Numbered from the stretch's first letter, positions 1 to 8,640 are shown. The stretch: 64,000 nt of DNA from Ferruginibacter sp050611725 (GCF_050611725.1 NZ_JBODJB010000001.1:2294001-2358000); one strand, 5' to 3'. Numbers and translations: made by a program. The notes: generated by a model from the letters alone, not told the origin.

Positions 1-2
1 CA

Positions 3-1421
3 CATAGTACCGGTGATCTGATGAACCGTATATCTGAAGATGTAAGCAGGGTGAGAATGTATACCGGCCCGGCTATCATGTATTTTATAAACCTTGCTGC
101 TGTATTAGGTTTTAGTATCTTTTTTATGCTGAAAGCTAGTCCGAAACTTACACTGGTAGCATTGTCGCCTTTGCCCATATTGGCGATCACCATTTATTTT
201 GTAAATACGATCATTAATAAGAAAAGCGAAAAAGTTCAATCGCTGCTAAGTAGTCTAACAACCAATGCTCAGGAATCTTATAGTGGTATACGAGTAATAA
301 AATCCTTTGTTGAAGAAAAAGCGATGCTCGGATTTTTTAAAACTAACAGTGAAGCATACAAGAAAAATGCTTTGGGCCTTGCAAAAACGGAAGCGATCTA
401 TTTCCCAAGCATGGCACTGCTTATTGGCATCAGTACTTTATTGACGATCATGGTTGGAGGAATGTGCGTAATTGATGTCAATGATCCACTATATGGCAGG
501 GTAGGTACCATTGCCGAATTTGTGATGTACATACAAATGCTCACATTTCCGGTAAGTGCTATAGGGTGGACGGCCAGTATGACGCAAAGAGCTGCAGCAT
601 CACAAAGACGTATCAATGAATTTTTACAAATTCAACCGGTAATAAAAGATCATGTTGAGAATATAAAAGTTACATTGCAAGGAACGATCAATTTCGATCA
701 GGTGAATTTTACTTACGAACATACAGGTATTCATGCAGTGAATAATTTTTCGCTATCTATTCAAAGCAAAGAAAAAGTAGCGATAGTTGGAAGAACCGGA
801 TCAGGCAAATCTACCATTGCACAATTATTATTAAGAATGTATGATATTCAATCCGGCATGATCACATATGATGGTGTGCCAATTAATAAGATTGAACTGG
901 AATCTTTACGATCGCAGATCAGTTATGTACCACAAGATGTTTTTCTATTCAGCGAAACAGTAACCAACAATATAAAATTCGGATTGAATACTGCTTCGCA
1001 GGATCAGGTTCATCTTGCAGCCGGACAGGCGAATATTCACAATGAGATACAGGGTTTTGCCGAAGGATATGATACAATGGTAGGAGAAAGAGGAGTAACT
1101 TTAAGTGGCGGGCAAAAGCAACGTATTTCAATCGCCAGAGCCCTGATCAAAGATGTAAAACTTGTCATTTTCGATGACTGTTTAAGTGCAGTGGATGCAA
1201 AGACGGAAAAGGAGATACTTAGTACATTAAACAATTATATGAAGGATAAAACAGCTGTGATCATTACACACAGAATTTTTTCCTTACTTCAATTCGACAA
1301 AATAATTGTTATGGATGAGGGCAAAATCGTAGAATCGGGTACTCACGGACAGCTATTAGAAAAAAACGGATATTACGCCGAAATGTATGCCAGACAACAA
1401 AAACAGGAGAGTGCTATATAA
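3..1421 (+). CDS. ABC exporter, fused permease and ATPase (5' end outside window)
   Basis: Membrane half-transporter that would export a lipid, drug or peptide at the cost of ATP. The reading frame stays open to the first base (HSTGDL precedes the first Met at 21), so the N-terminal membrane segments lie outside the window. The visible part holds the end of the transmembrane domain (about residues 1-200) and a complete nucleotide-binding domain: Walker A GRTGSGKST, signature LSGGQKQR, Walker B LVIFDD, and H-loop ITHR. The residue after the Walker B Asp is Asp, not the usual catalytic Glu. This is typical of the degenerate subunit of heterodimeric exporters such as MdlA or TM287, so a partner subunit is expected, perhaps upstream. 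Substrate unknown. Confidence 0.9.
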   Translation, partial: HSTGDLMNRISEDVSRVRMYTGPAIMYFINLAAVLGFSIFFMLKASPKLTLVALSPLPILAITIYFVNTIINKKSEKVQSLLSSLTTNAQESYSGIRVIKSFVEEKAMLGFFKTNSEAYKKNALGLAKTEAIYFPSMALLIGISTLLTIMVGGMCVIDVNDPLYGRVGTIAEFVMYIQMLTFPVSAIGWTASMTQRAAASQRRINEFLQIQPVIKDHVENIKVTLQGTINFDQVNFTYEHTGIHAVNNFSLSIQSKEKVAIVGRTGSGKSTIAQLLLRMYDIQSGMITYDGVPINKIELESLRSQISYVPQDVFLFSETVTNNIKFGLNTASQDQVHLAAGQANIHNEIQGFAEGYDTMVGERGVTLSGGQKQRISIARALIKDVKLVIFDDCLSAVDAKTEKEILSTLNNYMKDKTAVIITHRIFSLLQFDKIIVMDEGKIVESGTHGQLLEKNGYYAEMYARQQKQESAI

Positions 1422-1447
1422 GATTTATGCCCAAAAAACAGGTTTAT

Positions 1448-1477
1448 TTTGTCATTTCAAAAACAGTTTTATCTTTG
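1448..1477 (+). promoter_or_regulatory. Predicted Bacteroidota sigma promoter for the PUR-domain gene
   Basis: TTTG (1448-1451), 18 bases, then TATCTTTG (1470-1477). This fits the Bacteroidota primary-sigma consensus TTTG-N17-23-TAnnTTTG. It lies about 50 bases before the GTG start at 1530, so the leader would be about 45 bases long. Confidence 0.65.
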
Positions 1478-1529
1478 CCCCTTATAACAAATAACCAAAC
1501 CAGCTAATTAATTAAAAAATTTTACTACT

Positions 1530-1976
1530 GTGGCGTACGAAAATAACGACAAAAAAATGGAAAGCGTTTATAGCAAACGCATCAGAGCAGGGAAACGCAG
1601 AACTTACTTTTTTGATGTAAGAGAAACCCGTGGAAGTGATTACTACCTGACAATTACTGAAAGTCGTAAACGTTTTGATTCTGATGGATACGATAGACAT
1701 AAGATCTTTTTATACAAAGAAGACTTCAATAAGTTTGTGAAAGGTTTGGGTGAAGCTGTGGATTATGTAAAAACAGAATTGATGCCTGATTTTGATTTTG
1801 ATGCATTCAATCATGATACACCGTACGAAGGCGAAGAAGGTGGAGAAGCCCCTGTACAAAACAATACAGAAGTGATCAAAGAAGAAGTTGCTGAAGTAAA
1901 AGAGGTAATTGCACCGGTTGTAGAAAACAATACACCGTTAGACAATGGCAGTACTGAAGAAGTTGATAAATGGTAA
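1530..1976 (+). CDS. DUF3276/PUR-domain nucleic-acid-binding protein
   Basis: Small basic-then-acidic protein of a Bacteroidota-wide family with a PUR-alpha-like fold, expected to bind single-stranded DNA or RNA. Residues 10-100 carry the conserved core: VYSKRIRAGKRRTYFFDV, then YYLTITESRKRF and RHKIFLYKEDFNKF. The last 50 residues are an acidic, low-complexity tail rich in Glu and Val. The start used is GTG at 1530. The alternative ATG at 1557 would remove nine residues and leave the core intact. A strong promoter match lies upstream and a hairpin terminator directly downstream, so it is probably transcribed alone. No specific cellular role can be read from the sequence. Confidence 0.85.
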   Translation: MAYENNDKKMESVYSKRIRAGKRRTYFFDVRETRGSDYYLTITESRKRFDSDGYDRHKIFLYKEDFNKFVKGLGEAVDYVKTELMPDFDFDAFNHDTPYEGEEGGEAPVQNNTEVIKEEVAEVKEVIAPVVENNTPLDNGSTEEVDKW

Positions 1977-1994
1977 TACCAAAACAAACTACAT

Positions 1995-2026
1995 AAAAAA
2001 GTCCCGATACATATCGGGACTTTTTA
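1995..2026. terminator. Bidirectional rho-independent terminator
   Basis: The palindrome GTCCCGATAC/ATATCGGGAC (2001-2020) is preceded by an A run and followed by TTTTTATTT. It serves the PUR-domain gene on + and pgi, which ends at 2034 on -. Confidence 0.85.
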
Positions 2027-2033
2027 TTTCTAA

Positions 2034-3626
2034 CTATCTGAATTTTTTATACGCATTTATTAAACTATTGGTAGATGAATCGTGTGAGCTAACTGTTTCA
2101 TCCGTTACCAGCTCAGGCAATATTTTATTTGCCAGCACTTTCCCCAACTCAACACCCCATTGATCGTAACTGAAAATATTCCAGATAACACCCTGTACAA
2201 ATATTTTATGTTCATACAAAGCAATGAGTATCCCCAACGTTGTTGGTGTTATCTTTTTTACCAAGAATGAATTGGTTGGTTTATTGCCTTTAAATACCCT
2301 ATACGGATTCTCATGATCTGTTCCATTCATCAAAGCTTCTGTTTGAGCAAAGAAATTACTCAGTAGTTTTTGATGATGATCACCTATGGCATTGTGACTG
2401 ATGGCAGGAGCAATGAAGTCACATGGTATCATTTGTGTGCCCTGGTGTATCAACTGGTAAAAAGCATGCTGACCATTAGTACCCGGCTCACCCCAAATAA
2501 CAGGGCCCGTTTCGTAAGTAACTGCATTTCCATTTCTATCTACATATTTTCCATTACTCTCCATATTACCCTGCTGGAAGTATGCAGCAAAACGGTGCAT
2601 GTATTGATCGTATGGCAAAATAGCTTCGGTAGCCGCTCCATAAAAATCCACATACCAAATACCTAATAATGCCATCAATACCGGAATGTTTTTATCAAAA
2701 CTTTCTGTAGCAAAATGAGTATCGGCCTTATGTGCACCTTTTAATAGTTCTTCAAAATTGTCGTAGCCAATAGTTAATGCAATGGATAAACCTATGGCAC
2801 TCCACAAACTATATCTTCCACCAACCCAATCCCAAAATACAAACATATTTTCTGCAGCAATACCAAACTTCACAACTGCGGCTTCATTGGTGCTCAATGC
2901 AGCGAAGTGTTTTGCAACATGAGCTTCGTCTTTTGCAGTTTGTAAAAACCAATCTCTTGCACTCAGTGCATTGGTCATGGTTTCTTGTGTGGTAAATGTT
3001 TTAGAGGCAATTAAGAATAGCGTTTCCTCTGCATTTACTTTTTTTAGCGTTTCAGCAATATGAGTGCCATCAACATTACTTACAAAATAGGTTTGAATGC
3101 CATCAACCCAATAAGGCTTTAATGCTTCTGTAACCATCACCGGCCCAAGATCGCTTCCCCCGATACCAATATTGACAATGTATTTTATTTTTTTACCTGT
3201 ATACCCCTTCCATTCGCCGCTATGTATTTTATGACAAAAAGCTTTCATCTGCTCCAATACTTTTTTAATATCTGGCATCACATCTTTACCATCCGTGACT
3301 ACTGGTTTGCCCGAAAAATTTCTTAACGCAGTATGTAAAACAGCTCTGTTCTCCGTTTCATTTATTTTCTCACCATTGAATTGTGCAGCAATGGCTTCTT
3401 TCAACTTGCATTCCTCTGCCAATTGGATCAATAGTTCAACTGTATTTTCTGTGATGATGTTTTTTGAATAATCAAAAAGTATATCATCTATCGTTAATGA
3501 AAATTGATTGAAACGATCTACATCATTAGCAAACAGATCTCTCATATGAACCGGTTCAATAATAGCGTGATGTTGTTTTAAGGCCTTCCAGGCTGGTGTA
3601 GAAGTGGGATCAATTTTGGGAAACAT
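2034..3626 (-). CDS. pgi: Glucose-6-phosphate isomerase
   Basis: Cytosolic enzyme interconverting glucose 6-phosphate and fructose 6-phosphate in glycolysis and gluconeogenesis. The 530-residue length is close to the usual 540-550. Family signatures are clear: IGIGGSDLGPVMV in the first sugar-isomerase domain, GGRYSLWSAIGL, then QGNMESNGKYV and GTNGQHAFYQLIHQGT around the active site. The ATG at 3626 starts directly with the usual N-terminal helix (MFPKIDPTSTPAWKALKQHH). It stands alone between two terminators. Confidence 0.97.
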   Translation of the reverse strand: MFPKIDPTSTPAWKALKQHHAIIEPVHMRDLFANDVDRFNQFSLTIDDILFDYSKNIITENTVELLIQLAEECKLKEAIAAQFNGEKINETENRAVLHTALRNFSGKPVVTDGKDVMPDIKKVLEQMKAFCHKIHSGEWKGYTGKKIKYIVNIGIGGSDLGPVMVTEALKPYWVDGIQTYFVSNVDGTHIAETLKKVNAEETLFLIASKTFTTQETMTNALSARDWFLQTAKDEAHVAKHFAALSTNEAAVVKFGIAAENMFVFWDWVGGRYSLWSAIGLSIALTIGYDNFEELLKGAHKADTHFATESFDKNIPVLMALLGIWYVDFYGAATEAILPYDQYMHRFAAYFQQGNMESNGKYVDRNGNAVTYETGPVIWGEPGTNGQHAFYQLIHQGTQMIPCDFIAPAISHNAIGDHHQKLLSNFFAQTEALMNGTDHENPYRVFKGNKPTNSFLVKKITPTTLGILIALYEHKIFVQGVIWNIFSYDQWGVELGKVLANKILPELVTDETVSSHDSSTNSLINAYKKFR

Positions 3627-3670
3627 TTATAATTGGTTTGTAAGATTAGAATTGGGAGCGAAGATATTTA

Positions 3671-3706
3671 TAAAAAAGAAAACCGCAGCTGTCAGAGCCA
3701 CGGTTT
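3671..3706 (-). terminator. Rho-independent terminator for the minus-strand lipoprotein gene
   Basis: Stem AAACCG..GCT (3680-3690) pairs with AGC..CGGTTT (3696-3706) around a 5-base loop, with two unpaired positions. On the minus strand it is followed by a T-rich run (complement of 3671-3679). It lies 22 bases past the stop of the gene ending at 3728. Confidence 0.6.
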
Positions 3707-3727
3707 ATTGAAAAAGATGTGTAAAAT

Positions 3728-4615
3728 TTACATTTTTATCGGAATCAGTCCTCTGATGCCCATATCAACCACCGTTTCGGCTGTGGGAGACAGGGTTGGT
3801 TCAAACTTTCCATTACCATTCACATCTATCCATTCAAAGCTTTTGTTAGTAGACAAAGAAACCGTAATGTTGATATCGCTGGTTTCATTTCCTGTAATGA
3901 CAAGCGGTGAAGCAAACTGCCCCGTTACAACACAGGAACCTGCCGGAATCGGCGAAGTGGCAAACAAGGGATTCGGAACTGTTGTTGAACCTGCAGGAGC
4001 TTGTCCGGTTTGAACATTTCCATAAGTCAAATAATGCCCTTCGGTTGCCCAATAACCTTGTGCCTTATTTCCATTAACAACAACAGTTGAATCATCAATT
4101 TTAAAACTTGATAAGTAAGTATTGAAGCCGATAAAAGATGCAACAGTAGCATCAACAGTAATACCGGCGGTTATTCCGGAACCTTCAACATATACATTGT
4201 AATTTTGGTATGCTAAAGAAACCCTGAGCCAGTTATAATTTCCTGCCGCAATACCGGTAACGGGTACACTCAAAAACACTTCATTGTTACCTGCGAATTT
4301 TGCTTTGGAAAAATCAATTGCATTTGAACCTCCAATGTTTGTTTCCGGTGCTCTATATAAAACAGCACCTGCACCAAGTAAGGTAAATTGATCAGGGGTC
4401 ATCTCAACATAATGTGCACTCATTGAATTGAATCGGGGAGATTGTCCTGCATGTCCGGCTGGCATTGTTGCCGCAACACCTAAATTATTTAATCTTATCT
4501 GGGTGGAATCAAATTTAAATTTGAAGATCACTTTTGCGCCGGCTGAAGAGTCTTTCTTACAAGAAGAAAAAAACAAAACAAATGTTACGCCGGCAAATAA
4601 GAGGGATATTTTCAT
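3728..4615 (-). CDS. Exported lipoprotein of unknown function
   Basis: A 295-residue protein with a lipoprotein signal (MKISLLFAGVTFVLFFSSC, lipobox FSSC at about residue 19, followed by KKDSS). The mature part is rich in beta-strand-forming residues, Gly, Thr and Asn. It starts with the hydrophobic-alternating stretch VIFKFKFDSTQIRLNN and ends with IDVNGNGKFEP, which resembles a calcium-binding or thrombospondin-type Asp-rich loop. The opening strand and His/Met content are loosely reminiscent of MbnP-like copper proteins, but I cannot support that assignment. It lies 19 bases downstream of the threonine aldolase gene on the same strand, so the two may be co-transcribed. Confidence 0.75.
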   Translation of the reverse strand: MKISLLFAGVTFVLFFSSCKKDSSAGAKVIFKFKFDSTQIRLNNLGVAATMPAGHAGQSPRFNSMSAHYVEMTPDQFTLLGAGAVLYRAPETNIGGSNAIDFSKAKFAGNNEVFLSVPVTGIAAGNYNWLRVSLAYQNYNVYVEGSGITAGITVDATVASFIGFNTYLSSFKIDDSTVVVNGNKAQGYWATEGHYLTYGNVQTGQAPAGSTTVPNPLFATSPIPAGSCVVTGQFASPLVITGNETSDINITVSLSTNKSFEWIDVNGNGKFEPTLSPTAETVVDMGIRGLIPIKM

Positions 4616-4634
4616 AATGGATGATACTAGGCTT

Positions 4635-5651
4635 TTATAATTGCTGAATAAATGTAACCAAATTCTGTACCATCTTATCGGTTACGTCTAAATGGAATAG
4701 CATTCTAATTTGTGTAGAAGAGATATCCATTGTGAAAATACCTGCCTTTTCCAGCATTACTGCAAAACTTTTGGCTGTATAAGGTTGCAAGACCTCAAAG
4801 ATCAGGATATTGGTTTCTACCGGCATTATCTTTCCAACAAAAGGCTTCTCTGCAAGCGCATTCGCTATTTGCTTTGCATGAAGATGATCCTCCGCTAAAC
4901 GTTCGATATTATTCTCTAAAGCAAAAATTCCTGCTGCGGCCAAATAACCTGCCTGACGCATACCACCGCCTAATACTTTTCGAACTCTTCTGGCTCGATC
5001 TATAAACTCACGATTGCCGACAAGCACACTTCCAACCGGAGCACCCAATCCCTTGCTCAAACATACAGAGATGCTGTCGAATATTTCACCGTACTGTTTC
5101 GGAGTTTCACCCTTGGCAACAAGTGCATTGAAGAGTCTTGCTCCATCTAAATGTAATTTCAATTTATTTTGCAAACAAACATCTTTTATTGATTGAATAT
5201 CAGCAAATTCATAACAACTTCCTCCGCCTCTATTTGTGGTATTTTCAAGGCTAACTAAACTGGTTCTGGCCTTATAAGTGGCTATTGGATTGATCGCTTC
5301 TGTCACCTGTTGGGCAGTTATCTTCCCATTAATGCCATCAATGGCATTTACCTGACAACCACTATTAAAAGCAATGCCGCCACCTTCATAAATGTAAACA
5401 TGGCTAAGTTTATCGCAGATCACTTCATCGCCGGGTTGTGTATGACATTTTATAGCGATCTGGTTTCCCATGGTTCCGCTGGCACAGAAAACGGCGGCTT
5501 CCATACCGAACATTTCTGCCATCATTGCTTCCAGTTTATTCACGGTAGGATCTTCTCCAAAAACATCATCACCAACTTCAGCTTTAAACATGGCTTGGAG
5601 CATTGCCGGAGATGGCTTGGTAAAAGTGTCGGAACGTAGGTCAGTGATCAT
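4635..5651 (-). CDS. ltaE: Low-specificity L-threonine aldolase
   Basis: PLP enzyme cleaving L-threonine or allo-threonine to glycine and acetaldehyde. The 338 residues match the family length. Signatures include the N-terminal DLRSDTFTKPSPAM, GDDVFGEDPTVNKLE, the LHLDGARLFNA segment that holds the cofactor-binding Asp, and SVCLSKGLGAPVGS with the Schiff-base Lys. The ATG at 5651 is well supported because families of this type begin ITDLRSDT. A TATATTTG box on the minus strand ends only four bases before the start, so the mRNA may be leaderless. Confidence 0.95.
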   Translation of the reverse strand: MITDLRSDTFTKPSPAMLQAMFKAEVGDDVFGEDPTVNKLEAMMAEMFGMEAAVFCASGTMGNQIAIKCHTQPGDEVICDKLSHVYIYEGGGIAFNSGCQVNAIDGINGKITAQQVTEAINPIATYKARTSLVSLENTTNRGGGSCYEFADIQSIKDVCLQNKLKLHLDGARLFNALVAKGETPKQYGEIFDSISVCLSKGLGAPVGSVLVGNREFIDRARRVRKVLGGGMRQAGYLAAAGIFALENNIERLAEDHLHAKQIANALAEKPFVGKIMPVETNILIFEVLQPYTAKSFAVMLEKAGIFTMDISSTQIRMLFHLDVTDKMVQNLVTFIQQL

Positions 5652-5655
5652 AAAA

Positions 5656-5663
5656 CAAATATA
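5656..5663 (-). promoter_or_regulatory. Predicted -7 element for ltaE
   Basis: The minus strand reads TATATTTG, a perfect TAnnTTTG. I see no good -33 TTTG at the expected distance. Its closeness to the ATG (four bases) would give a leaderless or near-leaderless transcript. Confidence 0.4.
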
Positions 5664-5760
5664 AGTTTTTTAGATACTGTTAGGTATAGTTCAGGGAAGA
5701 TCAATACATTTGTCGTTTGCTCCAAAGCAACTTTATGGCTTAAAACAGCGACTTGTTTGT

Positions 5761-7467
5761 ATGATAAAAAGATATTTTTTAACGTTGATGGTATTTTCTG
5801 TGTTCATATCTTCCTTAAATGCACAGAGTATTTGTATTGATGGGAAATTCAATGACTGGAATGGTGTTACCACAAATACAGATGCGGCCAACGATGGCAA
5901 TGGTGTTGACATGCGTGGGTTTTCCGTAGCAAATGATGCAGAAAATCTTTATATAAGATTAATTACAAACACCGATATAAATATAGGAGACAGTATTAAT
6001 CTCTATATGAATATTGATGCTGACAATAATACCTCTACCGGATTTTACTCAAATGGGATAGGGGCCGATGTGGCCTGGCGTTGCGGTTATGGTTATGGGT
6101 TTTATTATCATGATGGTACTAAAGATACCATCTATGCTTCACAGTTAGGTATAGCCGGACTAACAACATACAAGAACGATACATTTGAAATTGCGATCAG
6201 CAGGGCTGCACAAGTCGGCAATCCCGTAAAAAATTTATTTATCGGTAATTCAGTCAAGATCAATTTTGTGAACGGATTAAGTGGTGGAGACTATATGCCT
6301 AATTTTAATTCAACCTATACTTACACATTTTCTAATCAGCTTACATCAGATTTTGCTCCGATGGAGTTAGCCAAATGCAACGCTAATTATATTCGTGTAA
6401 TGTCTTACAATGTGGAGTTTGATGGTTTAATAGATGCCGCAAGAACCAATCAGTTCAAAAGGGTTTTTCAGGCAATCAATCCCGATATAATTGTGTTGAA
6501 TGAATGTGGCAGCACATCCTATACACTGGCAAAAGCAAAACTCGATTCATGGTTACCGTTAGGAACCGCTAATGGCTGGGTATGTTATAAGGTAGATGGT
6601 GGAAATATCATTTGCTCAAAATACCCGGTTAGCTATGCAACAAATATTAATCCGTCAAGAAAAGCCACTGTTGCCTATATAGATCTTCCGGCAACATATC
6701 AGACGAACCTGTTAGTGATCGGCACACATTTAATGTATTTTAGTGATGGGGATTCTACCAGACAAAGAGAAGCAGATATTATCTCGGCCTATTTACGAGA
6801 TATGAAAGCTGGCACAACTGCTTATAAAATTCCTGCAAATACACCTTTCTTTATCGCAGGCGATTTTAATATGGTCAATAACTACAGCCCTTTAAATACT
6901 ATGTTGACGGGCAATATTGTTCACACAGAAACTTACGGAACTGGTTCAGCTCCTGACTGGAATGGTGGGCAGCTCTCGAGTGAAAATGCCAAAGTTGCTG
7001 ATAAAAACATGACCTACACCTGGAGGCCGAATGATGTCGGGGGTAGAAGATGGCCGGGTAAACTCGATTACATTTTACATTCAAATACCAATCTTGAGAT
7101 AAAAAAATCGTTCGTATTACAATCTGAGATCATGAGCCAGGCCAGATTAACACAATACGGACTTTTAGCTTCAGACTCTTACATTGCAAGCGACCACCTA
7201 CCAATAGTAGCCGATCTTCAGATCCCAACTTCGAACTCTCTATTATTTACCGTGCAATGGAACGGAAAAGTAAACACCGCTTGGGAGAACCCGGCTAACT
7301 GGGATTGCAGTACAGTGCCGGATAAGTACAGTAATGTTGTTATTCCCGCCAATGTACCAAATTACCCTTATGTCAATTATAATACTGAAATTCATAGTCT
7401 TACATTAAATAATGGCAGTACGGTCAATGTAAAACCAACCGTAAAGCTTTTAGTGAACGGACAGTAG
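5761..7467 (+). CDS. Secreted endonuclease/exonuclease/phosphatase-fold protein
   Basis: Start placed at ATG 5761 because it opens a clean signal peptide (MIKRYFLTLMVFSVFISSLN-AQ); a TTG start at 5710 would add 17 residues in front of it. Order of parts: signal peptide; residues 20-200, a DOMON/CBM9-like beta domain beginning CIDGKFNDWNGV; residues 215-490, a DNase I-like hydrolase domain with VMSYNVEF, NECGS, IGTHLMYF, IAGDFNM and SDHLPIVADL, covering the catalytic Asp/Asn/His set; and a last segment of about 75 residues with WENPANWDCSTVP. That last segment resembles modules in two other proteins of this window. Substrate could be nucleic acid or a phosphodiester or phosphomonoester; not decidable here. 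No T9SS sorting domain is visible, and a palindromic repeat begins two bases after the stop. Confidence 0.85.
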   Translation: MIKRYFLTLMVFSVFISSLNAQSICIDGKFNDWNGVTTNTDAANDGNGVDMRGFSVANDAENLYIRLITNTDINIGDSINLYMNIDADNNTSTGFYSNGIGADVAWRCGYGYGFYYHDGTKDTIYASQLGIAGLTTYKNDTFEIAISRAAQVGNPVKNLFIGNSVKINFVNGLSGGDYMPNFNSTYTYTFSNQLTSDFAPMELAKCNANYIRVMSYNVEFDGLIDAARTNQFKRVFQAINPDIIVLNECGSTSYTLAKAKLDSWLPLGTANGWVCYKVDGGNIICSKYPVSYATNINPSRKATVAYIDLPATYQTNLLVIGTHLMYFSDGDSTRQREADIISAYLRDMKAGTTAYKIPANTPFFIAGDFNMVNNYSPLNTMLTGNIVHTETYGTGSAPDWNGGQLSSENAKVADKNMTYTWRPNDVGGRRWPGKLDYILHSNTNLEIKKSFVLQSEIMSQARLTQYGLLASDSYIASDHLPIVADLQIPTSNSLLFTVQWNGKVNTAWENPANWDCSTVPDKYSNVVIPANVPNYPYVNYNTEIHSLTLNNGSTVNVKPTVKLLVNGQ

Positions 7468-7468
7468 G

Positions 7469-7545
7469 TAGCTACAAGCCTTAAGCTTCAAGGGATAAGC
7501 ATTTGAGGTCAAGTTTTTTTGCTTGTCCGTTGAAGCTTGAGGCTA
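7469..7545. repeat. Interspersed palindromic repeat, copy 1
   Basis: Long imperfect hairpin: arm 7476-7501 pairs with 7520-7545 at 22 of 26 positions, with an 18-base loop containing a T7 run. The left edge 7469-7499 matches 44433-44463 at 26 of 31 positions, which makes this a dispersed element and not only a terminator. It could also terminate the upstream gene. Confidence 0.7.
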
Positions 7546-7616
7546 TCTCGGCTCACATTTTACCCACCATTCATACCTTTTTTTCATTTTCACTATGAAA
7601 TACAGAATTCGCAACG

Positions 7617-7624
7617 TAACTTTG
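7617..7624 (+). promoter_or_regulatory. Predicted -7 element for rpoD
   Basis: TAACTTTG, a perfect TAnnTTTG, lies about 105 bases before the rpoD ATG. The -33 region is only T-rich (7581-7590), with no exact TTTG. Confidence 0.4.
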
Positions 7625-7728
7625 CACACTATTTTGAGTGATTTGCGTCTTTTTTACAAAGCATTTGCAACATTTTCTCAACAAAAGTGGTCATATAAAC
7701 GTTACTAACCCGAATATAATACAAGACA

Positions 7729-8586
7729 ATGAGGCAACTTAAGATCGCTACGCAGATAACGAACCGTGATTCTCAGGCAGTTGAGAAATATCTCCAGGAA
7801 ATTTCAAAGATCTCAATGATCACTCCCGAAGAGGAGACCATTTTGGCCCAAAAGATCAAAATGAACGACCAAAGAGCTTTAGACAAGTTGGTACAGGCTA
7901 ACTTACGTTTCGTGGTTTCTGTAGCTAAACAATACCAGCATCAGGGTCTTTCTTTAAGTGATTTGATCAATGAGGGTAATCTTGGTTTGATTAAAGCTGC
8001 ACAACGTTTTGATGAAACCAAAGGTTTTAAGTTCATTTCTTACGCTGTATGGTGGATCCGTCAGTCGATCCTGCAAGCTTTAGCAGAACAAGGAAGATTG
8101 GTACGTTTGCCTCAAAATAAGATCGGTACTTATAATAAAGCGAACAAAGCTTACATGGCTTTTGAACAAGAGCATGAAAGAGAGCCATCAACAGAAGAAT
8201 TAGCAGAATTGCTTGAAATGAGCGAAACTGAGATCAATAATATTTTCCAAAGCAATACACGTCATACTTCATTAGATGCTCCGGTACACGAAGCAGAAGA
8301 TGTTGCAATGGGTGATCTTTTACAAGGTGGTGATGATACCGACGAAGATGTAATGCATGATTCATTGAGAAATGAAATCCGTCGTGTTTTAAAATCTTTG
8401 AGTCCACGTGAAGCCGAAATCGTAAATGCTTATTTCGGATTGGATGGCGAAAATGGTGTTACCATTGAGCAGATTGGTCAAAAATATGATCTAACTAAAG
8501 AACGTATCCGTCAGATCAAAGAAAGAGCGATCAAACGTTTACAAAAAGCTCGTTATAGCGGTGCGTTGAAAGCTTACTTAGGTTAA
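7729..8586 (+). CDS. rpoD: Primary RNA polymerase sigma factor, short Bacteroidota type
   Basis: Housekeeping sigma-70 factor of 285 residues. It begins with region 1.2 (AVEKYLQEISKISMITPEEE) and lacks region 1.1 and the long non-conserved insert of proteobacterial RpoD, as is normal in this phylum. Region 2 includes NLRFVVSVAKQYQ, LSDLINEGNLGLIKA and YAVWWIRQSI; region 3 follows (PQNKIGTYNKANKAY). Region 4 carries LSPREAEIVNAYFG and the helix-turn-helix LTKERIRQIKERAIKRL. Its -7 specificity is expected to be TAnnTTTG, which agrees with boxes seen upstream of many genes here. It is a single gene with a terminator directly after it. Confidence 0.97.
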   Translation: MRQLKIATQITNRDSQAVEKYLQEISKISMITPEEETILAQKIKMNDQRALDKLVQANLRFVVSVAKQYQHQGLSLSDLINEGNLGLIKAAQRFDETKGFKFISYAVWWIRQSILQALAEQGRLVRLPQNKIGTYNKANKAYMAFEQEHEREPSTEELAELLEMSETEINNIFQSNTRHTSLDAPVHEAEDVAMGDLLQGGDDTDEDVMHDSLRNEIRRVLKSLSPREAEIVNAYFGLDGENGVTIEQIGQKYDLTKERIRQIKERAIKRLQKARYSGALKAYLG

Positions 8587-8606
8587 TATATTCAAACATA
8601 ATATAA

Positions 8607-8637
8607 AAAATCCCCGATACTTTATCGGGGATTTTTT
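8607..8637. terminator. Bidirectional rho-independent terminator
   Basis: TCCCCGATA (8611-8619) pairs with TATCGGGGA (8623-8631), flanked by an A run and TTTTTTAT. It is shared by rpoD on + and the cupredoxin gene ending at 8641 on -. Confidence 0.85.
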
Positions 8638-8640
8638 ATA

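Noticed and set aside
3..1421. Truncated ABC transporter as a pseudogene
   Set aside because: The frame runs uninterrupted to the window edge with the correct preceding residues (HSTGDL), so the cut is due to the window.
2001..2020. Terminator hairpins at 2.0 and 8.6 kb (GTCCCGATA and TCCCCGATA) as copies of a repeat element
   Set aside because: They share CCCGATA..TATCGGG but are ordinary bidirectional terminators with T runs; similarity is limited to the stem and common in this phylum.
1945..2163. Small + strand ORF over the end of the PUR gene and pgi
   Set aside because: It runs through a terminator and antisense to pgi; no ribosome site and an odd composition.
3633..4013. 126-residue + strand ORF
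   Set aside because: Antisense to the lipoprotein gene at 3728-4615 and crosses its terminator; shadow frame.
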